Assembly: GCA_036346395.1 (NCBI GenBank)
Contig: CM070594.1
Span: forward strand, 22,167,385-22,231,384
Origin: Hsuehochloa calcarea
Lineage: Eukaryota > Streptophyta > Magnoliopsida > Poales > Poaceae
DNA: 64,000 bases
Reading direction: 5' to 3'
The position numbers and the translations under genes were made by a program. Under the pieces are notes generated by a model. That model was not told where the DNA came from and searched no databases. It was given only the letters and a program-made list of their open reading frames with translations. Positions 34,965-47,353 of the stretch are shown here, in pieces; positions within the stretch are counted from its first letter, which is position 1; each line of letters starts with the position of its first letter.

Positions 34965-36331
34965 GGGGAGGGGGCACCACTCCCAAACCCTAGCCGCCTC
35001 CTTCCTCCCACCAAGCCGCCACCCTCCCTCTCCATCCTCCTTGGCCGGGCGCCTCCCTGGTTGGGCGCCGCCTCCCCTTGGTGGCCGGCCATTGGTGCTC
35101 CCGAAGTTGGTCTCCAAGATCCCCGGGCGCTCCTCCTCCGATCTGTCCTCCGGCGGGTCGTTTCTTCGCCGGTGGTTCGCTGTGGTGTGGCCGGCCAAGG
35201 AAGAAGAAGGGAGACCAGCGGGGAGTGGTTCTTCGTCGTGCTACGGGTCTTCAAGGGTAACGAGCACCCCGGTTATTTGTTTGATCAAGTTTTGTTGCGG
35301 TAGAGATCATTTGAGTCACGTCGGTTTAGAGTTCCAGAATTTACAGAATTGATCAGAATGTTGCGCGGCTTGTTTCAGTACTTTAGAGGCCGAATTTGGG
35401 GTTTTGCCCTTCTAGAGATTTGTTCCTGGTTTCGTTAGCTTTCTTTTGGCACCAAGATGAGCAAAATCCGACCAGTAGTTTGAGAGATATAATTTTTGAA
35501 TGCGATCTGTCCAATCTGTCTGAAATCTGTGGTCAGTAGTTTTGTCCTCGTTTTTGTTCAAAATAGAGGCCGAATCAGAAGACTTCCCCAACTAAGTTAT
35601 TGTAGATCTTGAAATTATCTTTCCATGTTGATAAAGATCATTCCATTTGGATCAGTAGGCTAAAAGTTACACTATTTTCTTTACTGCTGATCTGTTTTCT
35701 GGACTGTTGTAGATGGGTTAGGTTTAGCAGTTAATTACCCCTCTGTTTTGGCCGAATCAGAAGATTCCGCCAACTAAGTTTTTGTAGCCTGATCAGTTAA
35801 GAATCAGTGAGCACTGGTTTCAGGTCGTTTAGAGTTACAGTTAATTAATGGCGAATTTTCTTGTGCAACTGCCCGTAGAACGATAATCTGGACTTTTGGT
35901 GTAGATGTCAAATTGAACCCTTGGGATGAGTAGGTTGATTAGAGAGCATCGTAGTACACTTGAAGCTGTGCCATATTCGATTATCCGTAATACGTGGTAA
36001 TACTTGTGTAGGCGGTGAGACGGTGGGTGGAAGGACACCTTCGTTGTTTCACAACACGTCACCACACTAAGGCAAGTGCAAATGTTTAATTTGTGTGAAT
36101 TCATTGATTACATGTTAACTTGGTAAATTATGAATATTCCTGTGATATGAGTATGATGTGGTAGAGTTCACTACCTTATTCGATGATACCTTGAGTTGAA
36201 TGCCAAGTTATGTTTTTCATTCCATGCATACATAATTCAGTTGCTGTCCACGGGAGTGGAAACTTGATTAAGTCCCATTAATTCCAATATGGGCATGTAA
36301 GACCTACCATTCCAATGTAGGCGCTGACATT

Positions 36332-36384
36332 CCGTATGAAACGCTCTTCATACGGATTTGGATCCCCGCTCTTGTTAAGAGCGG
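36332..36384 (+). other. Paired stem-loops in first family A LTR
   Basis: CCGTATGAA pairs with TTCATACGG (36332-36340 and 36347-36355). A second stem of CCGCTCTT with AAGAGCGG follows (36366-36373 and 36377-36384). The pair is repeated at 476-528, 42629-42681 and 48928-48982. Confidence 0.7.
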
Positions 36385-36927
36385 CTTAAGTGAACACCGA
36401 CGGTGTGTCACTAGTTATACCGGTATAAACATGTGGAAAGTCCAATCTCCTTCAATGCATTCATTCATTCATACCAAGTGTTCTTAAATTCATGAAGTAA
36501 ATGATGTACTTGGAAGATTGTTTCAATTCAGTGTTCTATGTGGATGTATATGTTGTGCTTGCTGAGTTTCGACTCACTCTTGCTTTTATTTATTTTTAGG
36601 TGATTACCAGTGAAACAGTTGCTAGCGGGAGGGTGTAGTCCAGCACGTTCCATGCACATGAATAAAATAATCATTCGTTAAAGTTATATTTACATCTCTT
36701 CAGTTTTATTTATAATGTAATGGACTGTAATAATTGTCACTTGGAGGTTCATTATTAGCGCTTTGGTTAATTTTCGTTTAAATTGATGGATGAACTGTTA
36801 TTAAGCTATAGATTGTTATCATGGTTATTCGTTTCTTTAGCATTGAATGCGTTGTTAATCTTATGAATTGAATAGTAGGTTGTCTTGTTAGGTGACATCT
36901 TGTCTTCCGAATAGACAGGGTGTTACA

Positions 36928-39900
36928 GTTGGTATCAGAGCGGGCTTTAGGTCCGTGGTGAACAAAGTATTAAAATGACACACTCGTGCCGTGAGGTGGG
37001 GTTTGGGAAATCCATTGCTTCCGCATTTCTAGTGATTTGGTTCATTATGTAGTACTGTGTAGAATTATTTCGGTACTATCTCTCATGTTGTTAATCTGTG
37101 ATATGATGTGTTATCCTATATAGATATATGGATTAATTTTATGATTGTCATGAGATGATCCTATATATTCATAATTGATTGAATTAGCTATGCGATCGGT
37201 AGCGGACGCTGAGCGCTTGAGTTCGTGGTTGTTGTTCGGTTTTGCTGTGCTACACCACCGCTCGTGGTATGAGAGTAGAGAAGTTCTTACCCTGCTCCAT
37301 AGTTCGTGTTGAGCCCGAGCTCATTGTTGAAGTTGTTGTCTTTCTCAAACTTGTATCCGTTTCTTGGTTGTAGTTTCTTACAGTTCATGAGTTTCTTTTG
37401 AATGGGGTGTTTTGATGAAGTGGGCAAGCTCCAGAGATCTCTAATCATTCTTTGAAACAATTATTGTTCTTTCGATTATTGTGATATTTCTACTCCACGT
37501 GAGCGTAGTTAAATTGCAAGATTTATCTTTTCACGAAGTTCGGTTTTACCTCGTTGGAAATTGTAACTCATTTATTCGCTTGGAATTTGGGCAAGGAAGA
37601 TTTCTTTGCAAGCTCTTTATTAATTGTGCATTGACCTTGCATATTTCTTTTGGGTTAATTTGAGAGTTGAAGTTTTATGCCTTTCTTATGAGAAGGAGAA
37701 TGTTAAAACCCTTTTGTGATATGTTGTCATACTTTATCTAAGAGGTTCTATTTAAAAGCATTATGTGGTATGGTAGGAGTTATCAAAGTTGGGTTAATAT
37801 CTTGGTGCAAACCAATGACTCTTAGATAATGTCTTCAAAAGTCAAGTTAATTTTACCTTGATAAATATTAACATCAAATAAGTCTTCTATTTGGATACCT
37901 AAAGAATTTGTACAAATGCTAAATTCAATTGATTTTGTCATGCTAAATTGATGTTATAGGTATGAGGTAATGGATGACGGTGGTTGTAATGACTTCCAAA
38001 ATGTTATCTTATAATTATTCCATTGCTGAAATTTAAAGTTATTTCATTCCAATTTCTGAACAAAGGTAGGACTATGAATGCTTCCATGATTAGATAATCA
38101 TCGGTTGTTAGTATTAGTAGTTAGAGTGCTAGGAGTGCGTGTAATAATCGGCGCTGAGTATTACTAAGGACAAATGAGCTAAATCTAATAAGTGATTTAA
38201 TCTAGTATGTTTAAAGGGTTTTTCTTGTACTAGAGTGAGCTTGTTAAAAGAGGTTTGTTTCACTTTGTGGCTTTCGACTTGATTTCTTTTCTAGAATAAG
38301 TTGTTATTACAATCCTATTTGATGTCGGAGTTTTCTATGACACGATTTGTCATGCTTCCTTTAGAAGGTTTATTGATGTGATAGTAAGGTAAATTGATTG
38401 TTACCAGAACGATGTTATTGGTCTTAATGAAATGTTCAAGAATATGAGGGTAATGTTGATTCTTTTATAGAGAAAGAAATTTGATTGTCTTTCGTGATAC
38501 TTCTAAAAAAAATGATCAAATTTCAAGTTTTGTGTTCATGATCTTTTGGGGGTTCAAGTTCTATGTGGTAAACGAGGTTTGTCGAGTAAAGCGTTATGTT
38601 GCGAAGTTATAATGGTTCTTCGGTGATGCGAGTGTTTCGATCTTGAATGCTCGCTTGTTCATAATCATAACATATGATATTCTCTTCTTGTGTGGCCCAT
38701 GCTTTCAACCGGGACTTCACATATGTTCTATGAGTTCATTGCTTAATTGGTCTTCCCTTGGTCCTGTGTTCATTAAGTAGCAAGAATGATTTTCTAGTTC
38801 GTGAAAATCGGTTCCATTTGCCTCTTCTTTTGAGAAAGAATCACCCATTCTTTTCACGCCGGTCTTTCAAGTGTTTTCTAATTGTTGTTGTGAGATTGAT
38901 GTTAATACTTGTAGTAAATTGATAGCCTTGGGTGATATCGTCCAAATGAGAGTATTTCAAGTTTTGCTTTCGTGGGCTTTTGGAGCTCATGAATTATGTG
39001 GTAGCTGAAATGAGTTTAAACAAACCGACGATTTGAATGTTCTATCAATTATCAAGTGATTCTTGTGATTTGAGATTTAGGCTCCTTAGCTTGAGTTGGC
39101 AAAGTGATATTCCAATCAAAGAAAATTATTTCTTTTGTTAAAGGGAAGAGTGTAGTAGAGGTATTCGAGATTGGTTTTTCATTGTTTGAGATTCGATATT
39201 ATCTTCTTGTGGGACTTGTGACCTTAGCTGTGGCCTCGCCATATGTTTTTTTGAGTTCTTTGCTAATTGCCTACTTCTTACGGTTCTGTGTTTACAGCGA
39301 GTGGTAAACGCTTTCTAGGTACTGAAAATTATTTCCACTTACCTCTTCTTTTGAGAATGGAGGAACTGATTCGTTTTTCAAGTGTCTTCTAAAGTGTATA
39401 GAGACGACTAGATAGTGGTGGTCAAGTAAATTATTTTGTGAGGCTTGAGTGCCAAATTATTTAAGGTGCTTAAGAGGAAGAAATGATTTCATGCTGACAT
39501 TCTCATAGAGAGTTTGATTTAAATAAAATGGTTCTCTTTAGAGCTAAATTTTTACGTTGTTGCGATTATCAGAATCTATAATGAATTGACATCCAATATC
39601 TTCTTGATCTTGTTAGTGGATTACTAGAATATCAAAAGTTTGGGGGATCTTGATCGATTGTTTAAAGTATTGGGATTGTGTAACTTACAAGGCCGAGAAA
39701 GTGAAACTGAATGGTGTGGTTTAGTGGGCGTCCAAGATTGGTGAAGTTAATCGTTTTGAGTAGTTAATTGATTATTGAGGATGATTGAAGTTATGACTGA
39801 GAATATTGTTTGGGTTGTGAGAATTTTTGATAAGAGAATGTGAGGGATTCTTGAATTATCCTAGGAATTCATTGTAGGAGACTTGGAGATTGAAGTTTGG

Positions 39901-41057
39901 AGCTTTGCAGTTTTATGCTAGAACCTTGGTTGCCAATGATTATGTGTAAAGGTAGCGTAATAAGAGTGGATTCTGAATAGTGGGATGGTCATTGATAGTA
40001 TCCTTTCTGTAGTAGATGGGAGTGTGTGATGTGAATTTCAATTGGATTATCCTGAACGGATTGAGGTAATGTGATTGTGGGTGTTGCAATTAGTATTATC
40101 GAGGTGTTGGGAATTATTTGTCAGAATAATTCATTTGGTAGAGGAGCTGACTAGAGTATCCTTCTGTGGACTAGTATGGTTTCTCTATATGAGTGTGGTT
40201 GTTGCTCTCGGGTTGAGCATCACCCTAAGTTGCCGATTGAGATGTCATTTACAAATTGTGTTAGCTTTATGTTGGCATGGTGGTTCTTTCTGGTTCAGGA
40301 GAATAAAGGAAGTGTCTGATGTGGGCGTCCGAATGATTTCTCTTTGGCTTTTCGTGGACGCCTATTCGCAAACCGCCCACTTGGAAAGTGGAAAGGTTTT
40401 CATGAGGAATCATCGATTCTGGATTTGACTCTTTTGGTACCAAGCTGGTAACGAGTGGTTGCAATGAGAGTGATTTATTTTCAGTTGGGCTTTATCTGTA
40501 AAAGAGTTTGTTTAAAGCGAGTTGTTGTGTGTCCCTAGTTAAAAGAGGTGCTCCTTGTTAATGTGAAAAGATTGATTGAGACATGGGACAAGAGTTCCAT
40601 GTAAATTGTGCCGGTTGTGTTGTTTGGAACCAAAGGGAAGGTTGACCCAAGATACATTGGTTTGTTCTATAAGTTGAGGGATTTTGGAAATTAGTGTTTC
40701 GTTAGGATCGCCTCGAGTCCAGCGCTGGGTGTACATTGTTTGGTATGACCCGTATTGGAGGAGTACTTGAGAGATCTAGAGTGTGAGGGTTCGTTAGAGC
40801 CGCCAACCAATGAGTAAGACCTTACCTTCAATCCCGACCAAGTGAGAATATTGGAAGGAGCGAACGAGTTTCGAGGAACAAGACCTCAAGTATGTTAAAA
40901 TCCTTTGGTCTCATCAGTCCAAAGAGAGGCTACTTGGGAGTTGGAGTCCGCATGCGAACAATACCCCAATTGCTCACTTCTGTAATTATTTAAGTTATTC
41001 ATCTTTCTTTCTCGGTTGCTACGAGATTCGAGGTCTAATCTTTCTAAGGGGATAGAG
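36928..41057 (+). mobile_element. Family A internal region 1
   Basis: This 4.13-kb segment runs from PBS to polypurine tract (AAGGGGATAGAG, 41046-41057). I see no gag, protease or RT motif. Its last ~450 bp encode scraps of a chromovirus-type integrase C-terminus and tail: a K-G-x-V-x-P-R-Y-I-G stretch near 40630-40660, then KYVKILWSHQS and, in another frame, EATWELES near 40885-40960. Other open frames (117 codons at 40075-40428; 67 at 39104-39307) lack known domains and are interrupted in the sister copy. It is a large non-autonomous derivative of a gypsy chromovirus. Confidence 0.78.
36930..36941 (+). other. Primer-binding site, intact
   Basis: TGGTATCAGAGC lies three bases after the LTR end and matches the 3' end complement of plant initiator tRNA-Met. 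Confidence 0.88.
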
Positions 41058-43218
41058 TGTAATACCTCATAAATCCAAATTAGTTCAGATAGTTTGGAAT
41101 TTATTCAAAACGAGATTCAAATTTCTCCTAATCGCATTCGAAAAGAGGGAAGTCGGAGGAGAGAAAGAAGTAGTTTTTTCAGAATTTTCCAGTCCGCAGG
41201 GGTTATCGGAGTTTTCCACTAACTTGGGCCAAGGGAGGGGCTGGCGGCCCACTAGGAGGCCGGCCATATAAGGGAGGGGCACCACTCCCAAACCCTAGCC
41301 GCCTCCTTCCTCCCACCAAGCCGCCACCCTCCCTCTCCATCCTCCTTGGCCGGCGCCTCCTCCCTGGTTGGGCGCCGCCTCCCTTGGTGGCCGGCCATTG
41401 GTGCTCCCGGTTGGTCTCAAGATCCCGGGCGCCTCCTCCGATCTGTCCTCCGGCGGGTCGCTTCTTCGCCGGTGGTTCGCTGTGGTGTGGCCGCCAAGGA
41501 AGAAGAAGGAGACCAGCGGGAGTGGTTCTTCGTCGTGCTACGGGTCTTCAAGGGTAACGAGCACCCGGTTATTTGTTTGATCAAGTTTTGTTGCGGTAGA
41601 GATCATTTGAGTCACGTCGGTTTAGAGTTCCAGAATTTACAGAATTGATCAGAATGTTGCGCGGCTTGTTTCAGTACTTTAGAGGCCGAATTTGGGGTTT
41701 TGCCCTTCTAGAGATTTGTTCCTGGTTTCGTTAGCTTTCTTTTGGCACCAAGATGAGCAAAATCCGACCAGTAGTTTGAGAGATATGATTTTTGAATGCG
41801 ATCTGTCCAATCTGTCTGAAATCTGTGGTCAGTAGTTTTGTCCTCGTTTTTGTTCAAAATAGAGGCCGAATCAGAAGACTTCCCCAACTAAGTTATTGTA
41901 GATCTTGAAATTATCTTTCCATGTTGATAAAGATCATTCCATTTGGATCAGTAGGCTAAAAGTTACACTATTTTCTTTACTGCTGATCTGTTTTCTGGAC
42001 TGTTGTAGATGGGTTAGGTTTAGCAGTTAATTACCCCTCTGTTTTGGCCGAATCAGAAGATTCCGCCAACTAAGTTTTTGTAGCCTGATCAGTTAAGAAT
42101 CAGTGAGCACTGGTTTCAGGTCGTTTAGAGTTACAGTTAATTAATGGCGAATTTTCTTGTGCAACTGCCCGTAGAACGATAATCTGGACTTTTGGTGTAG
42201 ATGTCAAATTGAACCCTTGGGATGAGTAGGTTGATTAGAGAGCATCGTAGTACACTTGAAGCTGTGCCATATTCGATTATCCGTAATACGTGGTAATACT
42301 TGTGTAGGCGGTGAGACGGTGGGTGGAAGGACACCTTCGTTGTTTCACAACACGTCACCACACGGAAGGCAAGTGCAAATGTTTAATTTGTGTGAATTCA
42401 TTGATTACATGTTAACTTGGTAAATTATGAATATTCCTGTGATATGAGTATGATGTGGTAGAGTTCAATACCTTATTCGATGATACATTGAGTTGAATGC
42501 CAAGTTATGTTTTTCATTCCATGCATACATAATTCAGCTTGTCATCCACGGAGTGGAAACTTGATTAAGTCCCATTAATTCCAATATGGGCATGTAAGAC
42601 CTACCATTCCAATGTAGGCGCTGACATTCCGTATGAAACGCTCTTCATACGGATTTGGATCCCCGCTTTGTTAAGAGCGGGCTTAAGTGAACACCGACGG
42701 TGTGTCACTAGTTATACCGTATAAACATGTGGAAAGTCCAATCTCCTTCAATGCATTCATTCATTCATACCAAGTGTTCTTAAATTCATGAAGTAAATGA
42801 TGTACTTGGAAGATTGTTTCAATTCATGTTCTATGTGGATGTATATGTTGTGCTTGCTGAGTTTCACTCACTCTTGCTTTTATTTATTTTTAGGTGAATA
42901 CCAAAGAAACAATTGCTAGCGGAGGGTGTAGTCCAAAGACGCTCCATGCACATGAATAAAATAATCATTCGTTAAAGTTATATTTACATCTCTTCGCTTT
43001 ATTTATAATGTAATGGACTGTAATAATTGTCACTTGGAGGTTCATTATTAGCGCTTTGGTTAATTTTCGCTTAAATTGATGGATGAACCGTTATTAAGCT
43101 ATAGATTGTTATCATGGTTATTCGCTTTTTAGCATTGAATGCGTTGTTAATCTTATGAATTGAATAGTAGGTTGTCTTGTTAGGTGACATCTTGTCTTCC
43201 GAATAGACAGGTGTTACA
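41058..43218 (+). repeat. Family A LTR (middle, shared)
   Basis: This 2161-bp LTR serves as 3' LTR of internal region 1 and 5' LTR of internal region 2. It is preceded by the polypurine tract and followed by a PBS reading TTGGTATCGAGC (43221-43232). The stem-loop pair is at 42629-42681. Confidence 0.9.
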
Positions 43219-46200
43219 GCTTGGTATCGAGCGGGCTTTAGGTCCGTGGTGAACAAAGTATTAAAATGACACACCGTGCATGTGAGGTGGGGTTTGGGAA
43301 ATCCATTGCTTCCGCATTTCTAGTGATTTGGTTCATTATGTAGTACTCGTAGAATTATTTCAGTACTATCTCTCATGTTGTTAATATGTGATATGATGTG
43401 TTATCCTATATATATATATGGATTAATTTTATGATTGTCATGAGATGATCCTATATATTCATAATTGATTGAATTAGCTATGCGATCGGTAGCGGACGCT
43501 GAGCGCTTGAGTTCGTGGTTGTTGTTCGGTTTTGCTGTGCTACACCAATCGCTCGTGGTATGAGAGTAGAGAAGTTCTTACCCTGCTCCATAGTTCGTGT
43601 TGAGCCCGAGCTCATTGTTGAAGTTGTTGTCTTTCTCAAACTTGTATCCGGTTTCTTGGTTGTAGTTTCTTACACTTCATGAGTTTCTTTTGAATGGGGT
43701 GTTTTGATGAAGTGGGCAAGCTCCAGAGATCTCTAATCATTCTTTGAAACAATTATTGTTCTTTCGATTATTGTGATATTTCTACTCCACGTGAGCGTAG
43801 TTAAATTGCAAGATTTATCTTTTCACGAAGTTCGGTTTTACCTCGTTGGAAATTGTAACTCATTTATTCGCTTGGAATTTCTAAAAAGGAAGATTTCTTT
43901 GCAAGCTCTTTATTAATTGTGCATTGACCTTGCATATTTCTTTTGGGTTAATTTGAGAGTTGAAGTTTTATGCCTTTCTTATGAGAAGGAGAATGTTAAA
44001 ACCCTTTTGTGATATGTTGTCATACTTTATCTAAGAGGTTCTATTTAAAAGCATTATGTGGTATGGTAGGAGTTATCAGGTTGGGTTAATATCTTGGTGC
44101 AAACCAATGACTCTTAGATAATGTCTTCAAAAGTCAAGTTAATTTTACCTTGATAAATATTAACATCAAATAAGTCTTCTATTTGGATACCTAAAGAATT
44201 TGTACAAATGCTAAATTCACCTGATTTTGTCATGCTAAATTGATGTTATAGGTATGAGGTAATGGATGACGGTGGTTGTAATGACTTCCAAAATGTTATC
44301 TTATAATTATTCCATTGCTGAAATTTAAAGTTATTTCATTCCAATTTCTGAACAAAGGTAGGACTATGAATGCTTCCATGATTAGATAATCATCGGTTGT
44401 TAGTATTAGTAGTTAGAGTGCTAGGAGTGCGTGTAATACTGGCGTTGAGTATTACTAAGGACAAATGAGCTAAATCTAATAAGTGATTTAATCTAGTATG
44501 TTTAAAGGGTTTTTCTTGTACTAGAGTGAGCTTGTTAAAAAGAGGTTTGTTTCAGCTTTGTGGCTTTCGCACTTGATTTCTTTTCTAGAATAAGTTGTTA
44601 TTACAATCCTATTTGATGCTGGAGTTTTCTATGACACGATTTGTCATGCTTCCTTTAGAAGGTTTATTGATGTGATAGTAAGGTAAATTGATTGTTACCA
44701 GGAACGTATGTTATTGGTCTTAATGAAATGTTCAGTAATATGAGGGTAATGTTGATTCTTTTATAGAGAAAGAAATTTGATTGTCTTTCGTGATACTTCT
44801 AAAAAAAAATGATCAAATTTCAAGTTTTGTGTTCATGATCTTTTGGGGGTTCAAGTTCTATGTGGTAAACGAGGTTTGTCGAGTAAAGCGTTATGTTGCG
44901 AAGTTATAATGGTTCTTCGGTGATGCGAGTGTTTCGATCTTGAATGCTCGTTTGTTCATAACTGTTAACATATGATATTCTCTTCTTGTGTGGCCCATGC
45001 TTTCAACTGGGGACTTCACATATGTTCTATGAGTTCATTGCTTAATTGGTCTTCCCCTTGGTCCTGTGTTCATTAAGTAGCAAGAATGATTTTCTAGTTC
45101 GTGAAAATCGGTTCCATTTGCCTCTTCTTTGAGAAAGAATCACCCATTCTTTTCACGGCGGTCTTTCGAAGTGTTTTCTAATTGTTGTTGTGAGATTGAT
45201 GTTAATACTTGTAGTAAATTGATAGCCTTGGGTGATATCGTCCAAATGAGAGTATTTCAAGTTTTGCTTTCGTGGGCTTTTGGAGCTCATGAATTATGTG
45301 GTAGCCAAATGAGTTTAAACAAACCGACGATTTGAATGTTCTATCAATTATCAAGTGATTCTTGTGATTTGAGATTTAGGCTCCTTAGCTTGAGTTGGCA
45401 AAGTGATATTCCAATCAAAGAAAATTATTTCTTTTGTTAAAGGGAAGAGTGTAGTAGAGGTATTCGAGATTGGTTTTTCATTGTTTGAGATTCGATATTA
45501 TCTTCTTGTGGGACTTGTGACCTTAGCGGTGGCCTCGTCATATGTTTTTTTTTGAGTTCTTTGCTAATTGCCTACTTCTTACGGTTCTGTGTTTACAGCG
45601 AGTGGTAAACGCTTTCTAGGTAATCAAAATTATTTCCACTTACCTCTTCTTTTGAGAATGGAGGAACTGATTCGTTTTTCAAGTGTCTTCTAAAGTGTAT
45701 AGAGACGACTAGATAGTGGTGGTCAAGTAAATTATTTTGTGAGGCTTGAGTGCCAAATTATTTAAGGTGCTTAAGAGGAAGAAATGATTTCATGCTGACA
45801 TTCTCATAGAGAGTTTGATTTAAATAAAATGGTTCTCTTTAGAGCTAAACTTTTACGTTGTTGCGATTATCAGAATCTATAATGAATTGACATCCAATAT
45901 CTTCTTGATCTTGTTAGTGGATTACTAGAATATCAAAAGTTTGGGGGATCTTGATCGATTGTTTAAAGTATTGGGATTGTGTAACTTACAAGGCCGAGAA
46001 AGTGAAACCAATGGTGTGGTTTAGTGGGCGCCCAAGATTGGTGAAGTTAATCGTTTTGAGTAGTTAATTGATTATTGAGGATGATTGAAGTTATGACTGA
46101 GAATATTGTTTGGGTTGTGAGAATTTTTGATAAGAGAATGTGAGGGATTCTTGAATTATCCTAGGAATTCATTGTAGGAGACTTGGAGATTGAAGTTTGG

Positions 46201-47353
46201 AGCTTTGCAGTTTTATGCTAGAACCTTGGTTGCCAATGATTATGTGTAAAGGTAGCAGAATAAGAGTGGATTCTGAATAGTGGGATGGTCCTTGATAGTA
46301 TCCTTTCGGTGTAGTAGATGGGAGTGTGTGATGTGAATTTCAATTGGATTATCCTGAACGGATTGAGGTAATGTGATTGTGGGTGTTGCAATTAGTATTA
46401 TCGAGGTGTTGGGAATTATTTGTCAGAGTAATTCATTTGGTAGAGGAGCTGTCTAGAGTATCCTTCTGTGGACTAGTATGGTTTCTCTATATGAGTGTGG
46501 TTGTTGCTCTCGGGTTGAGCATCACCCTAAGTTGCCGATGGAGATGTCATTTACAAATTGGGTTAGCTTTATGTTGGCATGGTGGTTCTTTTTGGTTCAG
46601 GAAAATAAAAGAAGTGTCTGATGTGGGCGTTCGAATGATTTCTCTTTTGGCTTTCGTGACGTCTATTCGCAAACCGCCCACTTGGAAAGTGGAAAGGTTT
46701 TCATGAGGAATCATCGATTCGGATTTGACTCTTTGGTACCAATGCAACGCAGTGGTTGCAATGAGAGTGATTTATTTTCAGTTGGGCTTTATCTGTAAAA
46801 GAGTTTGTTTAAAGCGAGTTGTTGTGTGTCCCTAGTTATAAGAGGTGCTCCTGTTAATGTGAAAAGATTGATTGAGACATGGGACAAGAGTTCCATGTAA
46901 ATTGTGCCGGTTGTGTTGTTTGGAACCAAAGGGAAGGTTGACCCAAGATACATTGGTTTGTTCTATAAGTTGAGGGATTTTGGAAATTAGTGTTTCGTTA
47001 GGATCGCCTCGAGTCCAGCGCGGGTGTACATTGTTTGGTATGACCGGTATTGGAGGAGTACTTGAGAGATCTAGAGTGTGAGTGTTCGTTAGAGCCGTCA
47101 ACCAATGAGTAAGACCTTACCTTGAATCCCACCAAAGAGAATATTGGAAGGAGCGAACGAGTTACGAGGAACAAGACCACGAAGTATGTTAAAATCCTTT
47201 GGTCTCATCGATCAGAAGAGAGGCTACTTGGGAGTTGGAGTCCATGCGCGAACAATACCCGACTTGCTTCACTTGGTAATTATTTAAGTTATTCATCTTT
47301 CTTTCTCGGTTTGCTACGTAGATTCGAGGTCGAATCTTTCTAAGGGGATAGAG
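43219..47353 (+). mobile_element. Family A internal region 2
   Basis: This 4.13-kb segment is collinear with 36928-41057 and differs mainly by small indels. It keeps the pol-tail remnant (best frame 47122-47343, with KYVKILWSHRSEE) and ends with the polypurine tract at 47342-47353. No intact coding region is present; the 109-codon frame at 46377-46706 corresponds to the 117-codon frame of copy 1 but diverges at its end by a frameshift. Confidence 0.78.

Larger units (their letters stand above)
34740..36927 (+). repeat. Family A LTR (first)
   Basis: This 2188-bp LTR runs from TGTAATACCTC to GGGTGTTACA. It has a GC-rich leader with TATAAGAGGG (34958-34967) and CCCAAACCCTAGCCGCC (34981-34997), then a long non-coding body. 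Open frames on both strands at 34767-35352 arise from the GC-rich leader and are not genes. Confidence 0.9.

Noticed and set aside
34767..35352. Open frames of 80-143 codons on both strands, with equivalents at 41346-41648 and 47422-47948
   Set aside because: All lie in the GC-rich start of family A LTRs. The frame shifts between copies while the DNA stays similar, so there is no sign of protein-level conservation.
36930..36941. tRNA gene suggested by the tRNA-complementary string
   Set aside because: Only the 12-base primer-binding complement is present, with no cloverleaf around it.
40075..40428. 117-codon frame in family A internal DNA as a novel protein
   Set aside because: The sister copies (46377-46706, 4230-4297) break or diverge in frame, and the composition is that of AT-rich DNA. 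It is more likely old pol debris out of frame.
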